The notes: generated by a model from the letters alone, not told the origin. A stretch of 64,000 bases of DNA from Meconema thalassinum (GCA_946902985.2 CAMPQE020000053.1:744001-808000), one strand, 5' to 3'. Numbered from the stretch's first letter, positions 9,715 to 19,610 are shown. Numbers and translations are program-made.

Positions 9715-11998
9715 AGATCTGTTCCTCCTCTTTCTTCTCCTCCTCGTCCTTCTTCTCCTTATCCTCCTCCTCGTCCTTCTTCTCCTTATCCTCCTCCTCG
9801 TCCTTCTTCTCCTTATCCTCCTCCTTGTCCTTCTTCTCCTTATCCTCCTCCTCGTCCTTCTTCTCCTTATCCTCCTCCTCGTCCTTCTTCTCCTTATCCT
9901 CCTCCTCGTCCTTCTTCTCCTTATCCTCCTCCTCGTCCTTCTTCTCCTTATCCTCCTCCTCGTCCTTCTTCTCCTTATCCTCCTCCTCGTCCTTCTTCTC
10001 CTTATCCTCCTTCTCGTCCTTCTTCTCCTTATCCTCCTCTTCGTCCTTCTTCTCCTTATCCTCCTCCTCGTCCTTCTTCTCCTTATTCTCCTCCTCGTCC
10101 TTCTCCTTATCCTCCTCCTCGTCCTTCTTCTCCTTATCCTCCTCCTCGTCCTTCTCCTTATTCTCCTCGTCCTTCTTCTCCTTATCCTCCTCCTCGTCCT
10201 TCTTCTCCTTCTCGTCCTTCTTCTCCTTATTCTCCTCCTCGTCCTTCTCCTTATCCTCCTCCTCGTCCTTCTTCTCCTTATCCTCCTCCTCGTTCTTCTT
10301 CTCCTTATCCTCCTCCTCGTCCTTCTCCTCGTCCTTCTTCTCCTTATCCTCCTCCTCGTCCTTCTTCTCCTTATCCTCCTCCTCGTCCTTCTTCTCCTTA
10401 CCCTCCTCCTCGTTCTTCTTCTCCTTATCCTCCTCCTCGTCCTTCTTCTCCTCCTCGTCCTTCTTCTCCTCCTCGTCCTTCTTCTCCTTATCCTCCTCCT
10501 CGTCCTTCTTCTCCTTATCCTCCTCCTCGTCCTTCTTCTCCTTATCCTCCTCGTCCTTCTCCTTATCCTCCTCCTCGTCCTCCTTCTCCTTATTCTCCTC
10601 CTCGTCCTTCTTCTCCTTATCCTCCTCCTCGTCCTTCTTCTTATCCTCCTCCTCGTCCTTTTTCTCCTTATCCTCATCCTCGTCCTTCTTCTCCTTATTC
10701 TCCTCCTCGTCCTTCTTCTCCTTATCCTCCTCCTCGTCCTTCTTCTCCTTACCCTCCTCCTCGTTCTTCTTCTCCTTATCCTCCTCCTCGTCCTTCTTCT
10801 CCTCCTCGTCCTTCTTCTCCTTATCCTCCTCCTCGTCCTTCTTCTCCTTATCCTCCTCCTCGTCCTTCTTCTCCTTATTCTCCTCCTCGTCCTTCTTCTC
10901 CTCCTCGTCCTTCTCCTTATCCTCCTCCTCGTCCTCCTTCTCCTTATTCTCCTCCTCGTCCTTCTTCTCCTTATCCTCCTCCTCGTCCTTCTTCTTATCC
11001 TCCTCCTCGTCCTTTTTCTCCTTATCCTCCTCCTCGTCCTTCTTCTCCTTATTCTCCTCCTCGTCCTTCTTCTCCTTATCCTCCTCCTCGTCCTTCTTCT
11101 CCTTCTTCTCTTCCTCGTACTTCTTCTCCTTATTATCCTCCTCGTCCTTCTTATCCTTATCCTCCTCCTCGTCCTTCTCCTTATTCTCCTCGTCCTTCTT
11201 CTCCTTATCCTCCTCCTCGTCCTTCTTCTCCATATCCTCCTCCTCGTTCTTCTTCTCCTTATCCTCCTCCTCGTCCTTCTTCTCCTTATCCTCCTCCTCG
11301 TTCTTCTTCTCCTTAATCTCCTCCTCGTCCTTCTTCTCCTTATCCTCCTCGTCCTTCTCCTTATCCTCCTCCTCGTCCTCCTTCTCCTTATTCTCCTCCT
11401 CGTCCTTCTTCTCCTTATCCTCCTCCTCGTCCTTCTTCTTATCCTCCTCCTCGTCCTTTTTCTCCTTATTCTCCTCCTCGTCCTTCTTCTCCTTATCCTC
11501 CTCCTCGTCCTTCTTCTCCTTATCCTCCTCCTCGTCCTTCTCCTTATTCTCCTCGTCCTTCTTCTCCTTATCCTCCTCCTCGTCCTTCTTCTCCTTATTC
11601 TCCTCCTCGTCCTTCTTCTCCTTATCATCCTCCTCGTCCTTCTCCTTATTCTCCTCGTCCTTCTTCTCCTTATCCTCCTCCTCGTCCTTCTTCTCCTTAT
11701 CCTCCTCCTCGTCCTTCTTCTCCTTCTTCTCCTCCTCGTCCTTCTTCTCCTTATTCTCCTCCTCGTCCTTCTTCTCCTTATCCTCCTTCTCGTCCTTCTT
11801 CTCCTTATCCTCCTCGTCCTTCTCCTTATTCTCCTCCTCGTCCTTCTTCTCCTTATCCTCCTCGTCCTTCTCCTTATCCTCCTCCTCGTCCTCCTTCTCC
11901 TTATTCTCCTCCTCGTCCTTCTTCTCCTTATCCTCCTCCTCGTCCTTCTTCTCCTTATCCTCCTCCTCGTCCTTCTTCTCCTTATCCTCCTCCTCCTG
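9715..11998. repeat. 27-bp polypyrimidine/polypurine minisatellite, ~2.3 kb
   Basis: The unit TCCTCCTCCTCGTCCTTCTTCTCCTTA, shown here in two pieces TCCTCCTCCTCGTCC and TTCTTCTCCTTA, repeats about 85 times. Shorter units of 24, 21, 18 or 15 bp also occur. Almost all indels are multiples of three. This leaves three long stop-free frames: Ser/Phe/Leu-rich on plus (770 codons), Arg/Thr/Ile-rich on minus (772) and Glu/Lys/Asp-rich EKKDEEEDK on minus (520). These frames follow from unit length and composition and are not called as genes. A long homopurine/homopyrimidine mirror-like tract of this sort could adopt triplex structure. Confidence 0.95.
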
Positions 11999-12296
11999 AT
12001 CCTACTTCCCATTCTCCTTCCCCTGCTCCTTCTTCCCTTTATCCTGCTCCTCCTCCTGCTTCTTCATCTCTTTCTTCTCCTCCTTCTTCTTCTCCTTCTG
12101 CTCCTTCTTCTCTTTCTCCTTCGCCTTCTTCTCTTTCTCCCGCATCTCCTTCTTCTGCTCCCCCTTCTCATTCTCCTCGACCTTCTCCTGCTCCCTCTCT
12201 TTCTTCTCCTGCTCATTTTCCTCGTCTTCCAGCTCCATCTTCTCTTTCTCCTTATCCTACTTCTCTTTCTCTTCCTCCTTCTTCCCTTCCTCTCAA
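11999..12296. repeat. Irregular pyrimidine-rich tract
   Basis: The minisatellite grades into 300 bp of mixed CTCCTT/CTGCTC/TTCTCT sequence without strict periodicity, ending CTTCCCTTCCTCTCAAG. On the minus strand it gives a Glu/Lys-rich open stretch (12002-12238) with no recognisable domain. Confidence 0.7.
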
Positions 12297-12388
12297 GAAG
12301 CTAGGAAGTTGAAAAGAAACCAGAAGAGGGGCAGAGAAGATGAAGACAACCCAGATGATCCTGAATATGGGCCAGGTGCACATCAAGG
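12297..12388 (+). other. Exon-like stretch captured in the TTAA element (tentative)
   Basis: A pyrimidine tract ending CCTCTCAAG is followed by about 92 bp with balanced composition and then CATCAAGGTAACA, so it has an acceptor-like and a donor-like edge. The frame starting GCT AGG AAG reads ARKLKRNQKRGRED, then EDNPDDPEYG and PGAHQ, with no stop until 30 bp past the donor. Composition differs sharply from the surrounding tract and from the AT-rich 12400-12700 that follows. I do not recognise the peptide. It could be a captured host exon, or chance. Confidence 0.3.
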
Positions 12389-12776
12389 TAACACTAATCT
12401 TTAGTAGCATCTTTCTTCACTTTGGTTTCATTCAAGACATTTGTTCCTGTTTCTCAGGAAGTATTAACAATAGCGCTCAGTAATTCAATATGATCAACTG
12501 AAGGATTGTATGTTTTCTTGTGATTTTATCAAAAATAGAAAGAAAGAAATATGTTTTCGTAGAGAAATAAGTTGAAAAATTTAACATTTGAAGAAAAATA
12601 TATTAAATATATAATTTACAAACACACACATTTCCAAAAACAACCATTTACAGATAAAATATAGATTTAAATATCCGTAAGGTTTTATTTCAATAGGGTA
12701 AATTCCCAATGAGGCAGAGGAACACGAAGTTGACAAATTTAACAAGGCGAAGATAGGGCTTACAACCTCCCCTTAA

Positions 12777-13425
12777 GAACGTAAATCATGATTATAACCA
12801 ATAAATATAACCAAAATTATGGAATGCAGCCTAAAGAATTCAGAAACCCATATTGACGTCCAATTGGAAAGGGAAAAGCGAAATTAAGTAAGAGCCAAAT
12901 AACCAGTGATGAACGAAGCACAGAGGATAATGAAAATTAGGTTGGCTGAGGCAGGGAGGGCATTTCTGTCGTATAAAATCATGTTGACACCAAATATAGA
13001 TTTATGTAATGGAATGTCACTTTGGAATTTTTTCCTGAGGCACTGCACGCTAAGGAAGTAAAACTTAGACCCTTGAAGCGGAAATTATAAGATCCTGAAA
13101 TGCGCTGTTCCAGGAGATTATTGAGGATGAAATAGGTAGTAGAACAACACATTGAAAGGTATTTAAATGTGTAGGGGAGAGGAGATATTTCTGGCGAATA
13201 CCAATGAAGACATGAGATGAGTTGGCAAGGCACATTCTAAGACACCCAGGAATAGCCAACTCAGTTAAGGAAGGAAGTGTCATGATTAACAACTATAGGG
13301 GCAGTCGAAGGTTAGAATATGTTTAAACGATTGCCACGGTTGGAGGATGTAGAAATGAAACAATTGACGCGAGACATAAAGGTACGGAGGGCTGTATCAA
13401 ACTAGTCAAAAAATAGAAGTCTCCA
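12777..13425 (+). pseudogene. LINE-beta copy a, 3' part
   Basis: The reading continues from the TTAA element to the LINE 3' end: IMECSLKNSETHID near 12820, MKIRLAEAGRAFLSYK near 12930, then degraded forms of RRGRLVGHILRNPGIAS (13190-13260) and the terminal EAWRAASNQSK-like stretch at 13390-13410. Multiple stops and shifts are present. 13426-13604 shows nothing recognisable. Confidence 0.7.
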
Positions 13426-13604
13426 ATAACAACAACTACAAATCAAAAGTGTGAACTTGCCACAATGAATTAGAATGTGATTATTTAATGTCCTCTCTTA
13501 GCAAATGAAGCTTCACAATTGCTACAGAAACATGGTTTCTAGACTCTATAGATTCGATCGTATGTTCTCAAATATCTCCTTAGATCTGAGTTGTTTTCGC
13601 ATCT

Positions 13605-13920
13605 ACAGTGAGATTATTCGATTAAAGTGAGGCCAGAGGCAAGGTACCAGGCACACGAATGCCTTTCGCCAGACAACCGAACTCAAGTCGCCGATTGTGC
13701 GCAGGTAAAAAAAACGTAACATGGTACATAAATTCATGGTAAATTTATCAGCAACTGATGATTAAAGAATTACCTTTTCACAGAAGATTTTGAAAATGTT
13801 CTCCTTCGGCTGACAGACAGGCGTTGAATCGTGTAAATAAATTAGCGTTTACACGTTGTAATTCTCCTTCCATAATGAGGGATATCTGCTGCCGTATATT
13901 GTTCTCCAGCTCCCCTAGGG
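13605..13920 (+). repeat. Left inverted arm
   Basis: This arm pairs in inverted orientation with 15545-15830. It begins near TACAGTGAGAT, matched by ATCTCCCTATA at the other end, and contains the transposase C-terminus on the minus strand. Confidence 0.65.
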
Positions 13921-14345
13921 TACAAGGATTAGACCGATACACTATGTCTTTTAAGCGTCCCCACAAAGAAAACACACCGTGTTAAATCCCGGCTTCGAGG
14001 CGGCCACAATCCAGCACTAATCACCATGTCAACAAAGACAATACTTATTTTGTCCAATGAACTATGCGCAGTATGCGGTATGCTGAAAAAAACGTGAAAT
14101 CTTTCCCTGTCTGTTATCCGGGCAAATATATTATTCAAAATAACCTGAACTTATCTAGCAGAATTAATAGTTTCAAGGGAAATAAATTGGGCCAATAATG
14201 TTTTTTGTGGATACTGCTCACCACAAACCAATTTTTGGGACATGCAGGGGGATTTGGTGGATCAGTCTTAAGTTCGCAGGTGACCAGTATAGATTGTTTT
14301 GTGAGTTCACACGTCCTTGTAAATAAAACCATGCCTCGTCACTGA
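13778..14345 (-). pseudogene. IS630/Tc1/mariner-superfamily transposase fragment
   Basis: Minus-strand reading from 14345 downward gives FFSDEAWFYLQGRVNSQNN, containing the first catalytic aspartate context (SDExWF), then PLHVPKIGLW. Next come GLWPPRSRDLT near 14000, with the third acidic position context, and SLWGRLKDIVYRSNP plus LGELENNIRQQIS to the C-terminus. The order matches mariner-like transposases (SDESWFxLxGxVN..., WPPRSPDLTPCDFFLWGxLK). Stops and frame shifts between these blocks show it is dead. The N-terminal DNA-binding part is missing. Confidence 0.75.
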
Positions 14346-14511
14346 AAAACTCTACTATGAATCTAACATTCCTTCACACACGGACTTGAAAAAACAATTA
14401 CAGTAGTTGTCTCCTGCCACTGGGCCTCTTGGACTTAGGCTTTGAACCTGAGTGATTCCGTACAGGCAATAATTAGTTTGGAATATGACACGTTGGCTTC
14501 TTTTGGCAAAG

Positions 14512-14707
14512 ATGGTATATTGGCTTTCACGGCCGATGGATTAAAACTCAGCAATAATTCTAGAATTGTGCCGTGTCTTGTGCGGGGTTTCGCCTAGGAC
14601 ACCAAGCTGGTTCATCGGCGGTCTCTTGGTGTCCCCGCCCGGACACGGCACAATCCTAGAAGAAATGCTGAGTTTTAATTCACCGGTCGTGAAAACCAAT
14701 ATACCAT
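14512..14707. repeat. Fold-back of Penelope-type arms around a hammerhead motif
   Basis: TGGTATATTGGCTTTCACGG ... AAAACTCAGCA ... GTGCCGTGTC (14512-14577) returns inverted as GACACGGCAC ... TGCTGAGTTTT ... CCAATATACCA (14642-14706). The ~65-bp arms enclose one hammerhead-like sequence. In other copies in this window the arm lies only downstream of the ribozyme, so here two 3' arms face each other. Confidence 0.75.
14571..14655 (-). ncRNA. Hammerhead-ribozyme-like motif H1
   Basis: On the minus strand GTC is followed by a stem I hairpin (CGGGC...), then CCGATGA in place of CTGATGA, the stem II arm ACCAGCTTGGTGTCCTAGG, CGAAAC and CCCGCACAAG. The conserved GAAA is present but the core has a T-to-C change, so cleavage is doubtful. 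Hammerhead motifs are known in Penelope-like elements. Confidence 0.6.
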
Positions 14708-14784
14708 GTTTTTGGAAGTCTTCATAGGGAGGTTAAGGCTACTTGAGCTTTTGGTACTCGCAGTCAAGTAGTGCAATTGCACTC

Positions 14785-14793
14785 TATATAAAG
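14785..14793 (+). promoter_or_regulatory. TATA-like box upstream of H2
   Basis: TATATAAAG lies about 33 bp upstream of the start of the hammerhead-like motif H2. That spacing would place a start site at or near the 5' end of the ribozyme segment. No experimental support exists in the sequence. Confidence 0.35.
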
Positions 14794-14818
14794 GGAGCTA
14801 GCGCGCAGTTCGCTACTG

Positions 14819-14900
14819 CTGTGGGGGTCCGGGAGGGGACGCTAAGAGCCCGCCGTTGAGCACGCTTGGTGTCCTAGGCAAAACCCCTCACAAGACACGG
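14819..14900 (+). ncRNA. Hammerhead-ribozyme-like motif H2 (degenerate)
   Basis: GTGGGGGTC precedes the hairpin CGGG...CCCG, then CCGTTGAG (for CTGATGAG), CACGCTTGGTGTCCTAGG and CAAAAC (for CGAAAC), then CCCCTCAC. Stem III (GTGGGGGT with ACCCCTCAC) and stem I still pair. Both catalytic boxes are mutated, so this copy should be inactive. Confidence 0.55.
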
Positions 14901-15544
14901 CAGAAACCTAGACGAATTGCTGAGTTGTTTTCGCAAAGATTTTCTAGCTGACCATAATAATCGAGCAGTAATGTTCTCTAATTTCCCTTCGCTCTATACG
15001 TGACGTCTCCGCTTAATATTTTTTATTTAAAACTGACGCCGCAGACCTGAACTTCGTCACAACATTCCGAACTGCAATCTTCGAAGGCACCTTAACACCA
15101 GAAATATCGGTTGAAAGGCTCTGCGAGTAACAGGAGCAGACTCGCTCTTAATAAATGTAGAGCAAATGAAAATTCTTCTTTGTGTTGTAAACCTTGCAGC
15201 CATACTTGTGTGCGGATAAAAACTAACAATTCCCAACTTTTCGTAGCTGTTGCAGCACATCCACTGGTCTGTATCTGTCGTCGCCTGTACTTAAAAGATT
15301 GGCTTGCCACTCCAGGCAGCCAGAATTGGGCGGGCTCAGACGATATGCACAAAATATAGATAAGGCCTAGATTCTCAGCTTAAGAATGACAATAGCCAAC
15401 ATTCTTCAAAACAAGAATTTAAAATCTTTTGAAAGTGACTGCGTTACATTATGTAGCTACTCCTATACCACCCAACGTGTTGACTGTAATTATTCAAACC
15501 ACGGACCTTAGGCTGTACAAATCAATTTTCCGTACTCTAGTTTA

Positions 15545-15830
15545 ACTGGAGAACAATATACGGCAGCAGATATCCCTCACATCACAAGTGAATAACAACG
15601 TGTAAACGCTAAATTACGTGATGCAACGCCTGTCTGTCAGCTGAAGAGAAACATTGTCAGGATCTCCTGAGAAAAGGTAAGTTCATTAATCATGATTTGC
15701 TGGGTGAAATTACCATTATGTCCTATGTTACCGGCTTAACCTGCGCGCAATTTGCGACCGGTGTTCGGTTGGCTGGCGGAAGGCATTGCCCCAGGTAGCT
15801 GGCCGAATGCCGCACTTCATCAGACGAATC
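15545..15830 (-). repeat. Right inverted arm
   Basis: This arm is inverted relative to 13605-13920. In plus orientation it reads LENNIRQQIS (about 15547-15580), the same transposase tail as in the left arm. 15831-16020 holds no recognisable feature. Confidence 0.65.
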
Positions 15831-16039
15831 TCCCTATACATTAAAGCGCTTCTTGCCACCATAAGTTATATCATAGAATGTTCAAATTTAAGGTAATACG
15901 ACCTTGGGTTTAATACATACGAATGGTTTCACGCCTCTGATGTATAGGAAGCGTCTCTCTGAAATAGATTCCTCCTCTTCAAAGATACACTTTGGGAGAA
16001 CTCAGGTTCACTTATGCAACATGAATATAGCGTCTCACC

Positions 16040-17577
16040 GCTATGAATTTATAAACGTGTGTCTAAATATCCTCCCCGTATGAACTTGGATTCATTACAG
16101 TACATAAATGAAGCCTTTCACCGCTATGGATTTGCATGTGTCTGTTCAAATTTCTTCTCAAAGTAAACTTCGATTCACATACGCTACAAGAAAATGGCAT
16201 CTCGCCGCTATGGAAGAGCATGTGAGTCTTCAAACTTGCACTCCGGGTAAACTTGGGATCACATATGCTGCATGAAAAGGGCATCTCGCGGCTATGGACG
16301 GGTATGTGTCTCTTCAAATGTGAACTCTGGGTAAACTAGTATTCACATACGCTACACGAAAATGGCTTCTCGCTGCTATGAACGAGCTTGTGTCTCTTCA
16401 AACTGGCTCTTTGGGAAAATTTGGAATCACATATGCCGCATGAAAAGGGCTTCTCGCCGCTATGGACGACCATGTGTGCCTTCAAAATTGCTCTTAGGGA
16501 AAATTTGGAATCACATATGCCGCATGAAAAGGGCTTCTCGCCGCTATGGACGAGCATGTGTGTCTTCAAACCTCCTTTCGTAGTACGCTTGTATCCGCAT
16601 ACGCTGCATAAAAAGGGCTTCTCGCCGCTATGGACGAGCAAGTGTCTCTTCAATCTTGCTCTGAAGGCATACTTCGATTCACATACGCTGCATGAAAACG
16701 GCTTCTTGCCACTATGGAAGAACATTTGTGCCATCAAACTTGCTCTTTGAGAAAATTTGGAATCACATATCCTGCATGAAAAGGGCTTATCACCGCTATG
16801 GACAAGCATGCGTTGCTTCAAAATTGCATTCTGGGTAAACTTGGATTCACATACATGGCATGAAAACGGCTTCTCGCCGCTATGGAGGATTTGTGTCTCT
16901 GTAAACTTCTCTCTGATAAAACTTGGAATCACATATGCAGCATGAAAAGGGCTTCTCGCCCCTATGGACGAGCATGTGTATTTTCAAAAGGCCTCTCTTG
17001 GTGCACTTGTATTCACATACGCTACAAGAAAATGGCTTTTCTCCGCTATGGACGAACATATGTTGCTTCAAATTTGCCCTCCGCTTAAACTTGGATTCAC
17101 ATACGGTGCATGAAAAGGTTTTCTCGTCGCTATGGACGAGCATATGTGTCTTCAAAACTCCTTTCGTGGTACATTTGTACCCACAAGCACTGCATGAATA
17201 CGGCTTCTCGCCGCTATGCAGGAGTATGTGTGTCGTCAAACTTCCTCTCTGATAAAACTTGGAATCACATATGCTGCATGAGAAGGGCTTCTTGCCGCTA
17301 TGCACGAGCATGTGTTTCTTCAAATTTGCACTCCGGTTAAACTTGGATTCACATACGCTGCATGAAAACGGCATCGCGCCGCTATGGATGAGCATGTGTT
17401 TCTTCAAATTTTCTCTCCGGGTAAACATGGATTCATGTTCGTTACTTTGATATGCCTTATTACAGGTATGACTAGCAATTGTGGACTTTAATTTTTGCTT
17501 TGTAGTACATATTCCACTAGATGCACTGTTAGCATATTTTCTTACAGCATAATTCGATGTGTGTGGATATATCAGCC
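16040..17577 (-). pseudogene. Broken poly-C2H2 zinc-finger gene
   Basis: About 16 Cys2-His2 fingers in tandem, 28 residues (84 bp) apart, run from about 17440 down to 16080. Typical units are FSCSVCESKFNRSANLKKH and FSCGICDSKFSQRASLKRH, joined by HSGEKP-type linkers. Such proteins bind DNA in the nucleus, often as transcriptional regulators. A plausible exon start is at 17576, just after a minus-strand acceptor CTAATTATTTCAG. The first finger lacks its cysteine pair. Lesions: the finger near 16905 loses frame (KFYQRE then a shifted KFTETQ), the finger near 16340 has a stop where SK is expected (CEY then TAG), and two fingers have lost a zinc-binding histidine (LKQRMLVH, LMAQMFFH). No further exons are visible. 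Assembly error is the main alternative to a true pseudogene. Confidence 0.8.
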
Positions 17578-17807
17578 TGAAATAATTAGTAGAACAGTTT
17601 AATGGGCGGTATATTATTACGGAAGGAGAATAATATAATTTTAGAGATCTAAGAAGTAAAAATATGAATGGGACAACGTTTATTAATAAAATTAGCAGGA
17701 AATTTTTCTTCAAGAAGTACCGGTAACAGACCTCGTTTGATGATGTTTCACTTAGGCGGCTAAATTGATGAGTGACAAGGATACAATGTCGCTGTAGTTT
17801 TTGCTTG

Positions 17808-17925
17808 AGGTATCAGTCATTAGACGCATTCAATGCAGCACTTCATGTCTCCTAATCTTGATGGTATCAATTCATTCCTCTGTACAAAACTACCATACCC
17901 TACATCCGATGCAATGTACTTAATT
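17808..17925 (-). mobile_element. LINE-beta 3'-end fragment
   Basis: The plus-strand phrases CATTCAATGCAGCACTTCATG and CTACCATACCCTACATCCGA (each shown in part: AATGCAGCACTTCATG, CATACCCTACATCCGA) match the antisense 3' end of LINE-beta at 47625-47700 (GATGCAGCCCTCCATG, CACACCCTACATCCGA). It is a short orphan fragment. 17578-17807 has nothing recognisable. Confidence 0.6.
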
Positions 17926-18039
17926 TCGCCATCACGACGAGAGGTCTTCCTACGGAATATATTACCTGCAAGCTGGAAGCTTCTATCCGTCATCTACCAG
18001 CCTTCGAAGCAGACTAAATTAGAAAAGAAGCCTCTCTGG

Positions 18040-19490
18040 ATATCAAAGTAGTCAGGCCCGTAGATCAGACCCAGCTTATAAGGCGATCCCAAGGAACCCC
18101 ATAAACAAAATACAGAAGACGAATACAGGGGGCAAATTAACGAGTCATCAATTACAGAACTAGAAATCACTAGAACTTCGCTATTCAAAACTCCAATTTT
18201 CTATGGCCTACCTAAAATACGCAAGGCCAGTGTGCCTCCGAGACCAATATTTATGGCCATAGCGTCCCCAACTCACGCTCTTGCTAAATATTTGAAACAG
18301 GTCCTGCATCCATTATGCCTTCCACCACCCTCTCACGTCAGAAATTCCCAACGCTTCGTAGATATCATAGCGAGTATAAACTTTAGTTACGGCGATCTAC
18401 TGGCAAGCCTCAATGTGGAGTCCTTATTTACGAAGGTTCCTGTACAACGGGAGAAGGTTCATCGGACTTAGTTGAACACTGCGTTAACTCCACATTCTTC
18501 GTCTCCAATTGGCAGATGTTTCAACATACGGATGGAGCAGCCATCGGATCCCCCTTCTCTCCAGTACTGGCCAAAGTTTTCATGGCAAATTCGCGAAAGA
18601 AGCTGTAAAGGAGAGCCCACTGCAACTTGAGTGTTCGTTCAGACACGAAAACTAGTTTTTTGATATGCAAACATGGGCGCAACTCACTTCAAAACTTCTT
18701 AGAGTTCATGTTCTCCTGACTTCTGAGCATCAACTTAACTATGGAAGTAGATGAAAATAATCCACTTGCTTTAGTAGGCGTTCTGGTCTATAAACAAACA
18801 GACAACACGCTCGGACACAGGGTCGATAGGAAAAGCACTCATACAGATCGGTACCTACATGCAAACTCAAGCCAGAGGGACATGGTAGCTAGGACACTCC
18901 TCACCAGAGCCAACAGCATTTGCGATAAGGGTAGCATAAATGAAGAGAAATACGAGTTCGGAATACGCTACTAGCTAATGGATACAGCAAAGGACAGATA
19001 AACAGGGTCCTACGGAATCAAGAACAAAGCCGAAGAACTGCTGAAAGAACGAAAATCGACCCCAGCTTAAATCCTTTCGACCCATTATATAGGGGGTGAC
19101 AAATAGAATCATCAAGTGGCTAAGGGAACAAAACGTGACAACGGTTAAGCAACCACTGACCGAGCGGACACAAGAGATACAGGAGCCAAAACCAGGACGC
19201 TGAAGTTTACAAAGCGCCTTGTTCCTGTGGAGAGATATACATATGGTATACAAAAAGTCGCATTTCCATTAGGATATCAGAGCGCATTTCAGACAAAAAC
19301 AAATAAACTACAGATCTGAAATGGTTGAACATATTGACGTCACGATTCACGCCATAGAATTTCAAAAGTCCGAAACTGTTTCTAAAATTCCTAGATATCA
19401 AAACAAGATAATAAAAGAAACATTAGAGACCTTGAATCATCCTAATAATTTGAATCGCGATGACAGATTCAAGCTTAATAATACATAGAG
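18040..19490 (+). pseudogene. Penelope-like element: reverse transcriptase plus GIY-YIG endonuclease
   Basis: Plus-strand blocks occur in the order of a Penelope-like polyprotein: FYGLPKIRKASVPPRPI (18200-18250), ASPTHALAKYLKQVL (18262-18310), SLNVESLFTKVPV (18408-18446), then in another frame FQHTDGAAIGSPFSP with LAKVFMA (18520-18585). A GIY-YIG endonuclease remnant, VYKAPCSCGEIYI, lies at 19205-19245 and the C-terminal NRDDRFKLNN near 19455. In this class the RT copies RNA and the GIY-YIG domain cuts target DNA. Several frame shifts and stops separate the blocks, and the GIY-YIG signature itself is damaged (IYIWYT). The copy is inactive. Hammerhead motifs of the same class lie nearby, at 14.6-14.9, 19.6-19.9 and 36.3 kb. 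Confidence 0.85.
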
Positions 19491-19610
19491 AGTTCTCTAA
19501 TCGCGTGACTGACTAGGGCTCCGGCCAATCAGGGAACAGCATGAGGTAAATGCTTTTCAAACATTGCCTGACTGACAACCAACGTCTAAAACTAAGCCAT
19601 CTTTCTAGGT

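Larger units (their letters stand above)
9573..12772. mobile_element. 3.2-kb non-autonomous DNA element with TTAA duplication
   Basis: The ends are a perfect 13-bp inverted repeat, GGGGAGGTTGTAA at 9573-9585 and its reverse complement at 12760-12772, flanked by TTAA on both sides (9569-9572, 12773-12776). Removing the element and one TTAA rejoins the LINE-beta reading (ALR..., then IMI...TNK, the segment VLRKEFMMKIKK in the copy at 48.3 kb), which independently confirms the boundaries. TTAA duplication is used by piggyBac-type and Kolobok-type transposons; no transposase is present, so the superfamily is unresolved. Most of the interior is a 27-bp minisatellite, followed by 300 bp of mixed pyrimidine tract and a short exon-like stretch. 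Confidence 0.85.
13605..15830. mobile_element. Palindromic mariner-type remnant with ~300-bp inverted arms
   Basis: The left arm (13605-13920) and right arm (15545-15830) are inverted copies. Shared phrases include GACAGACAGGCGTTG, TTAGCGTTTACACGTTGT, GGGATATCTGCTGCCG and CTGCGC.CAAT. Both arms contain the 3' end of a transposase gene reading outward. The centre is invaded by Penelope-type sequence with hammerhead motifs (14512-14950). This may be a single element with long terminal repeats that include coding sequence, or two copies joined tail to tail. 14950-15540 has no recognisable gene. Confidence 0.65.

Noticed and set aside
9687..12012. Very long open frames on both strands (770, 772 and 520 codons)
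   Set aside because: They follow from a stop-free 27-bp unit whose indels are multiples of three. Composition is extreme and frames overlap completely on both strands, so none is called as a gene.
15057..15359. Overlapping short open frames on both strands
   Set aside because: No similarity to any family I recognise, and they lie inside the palindromic mariner remnant.
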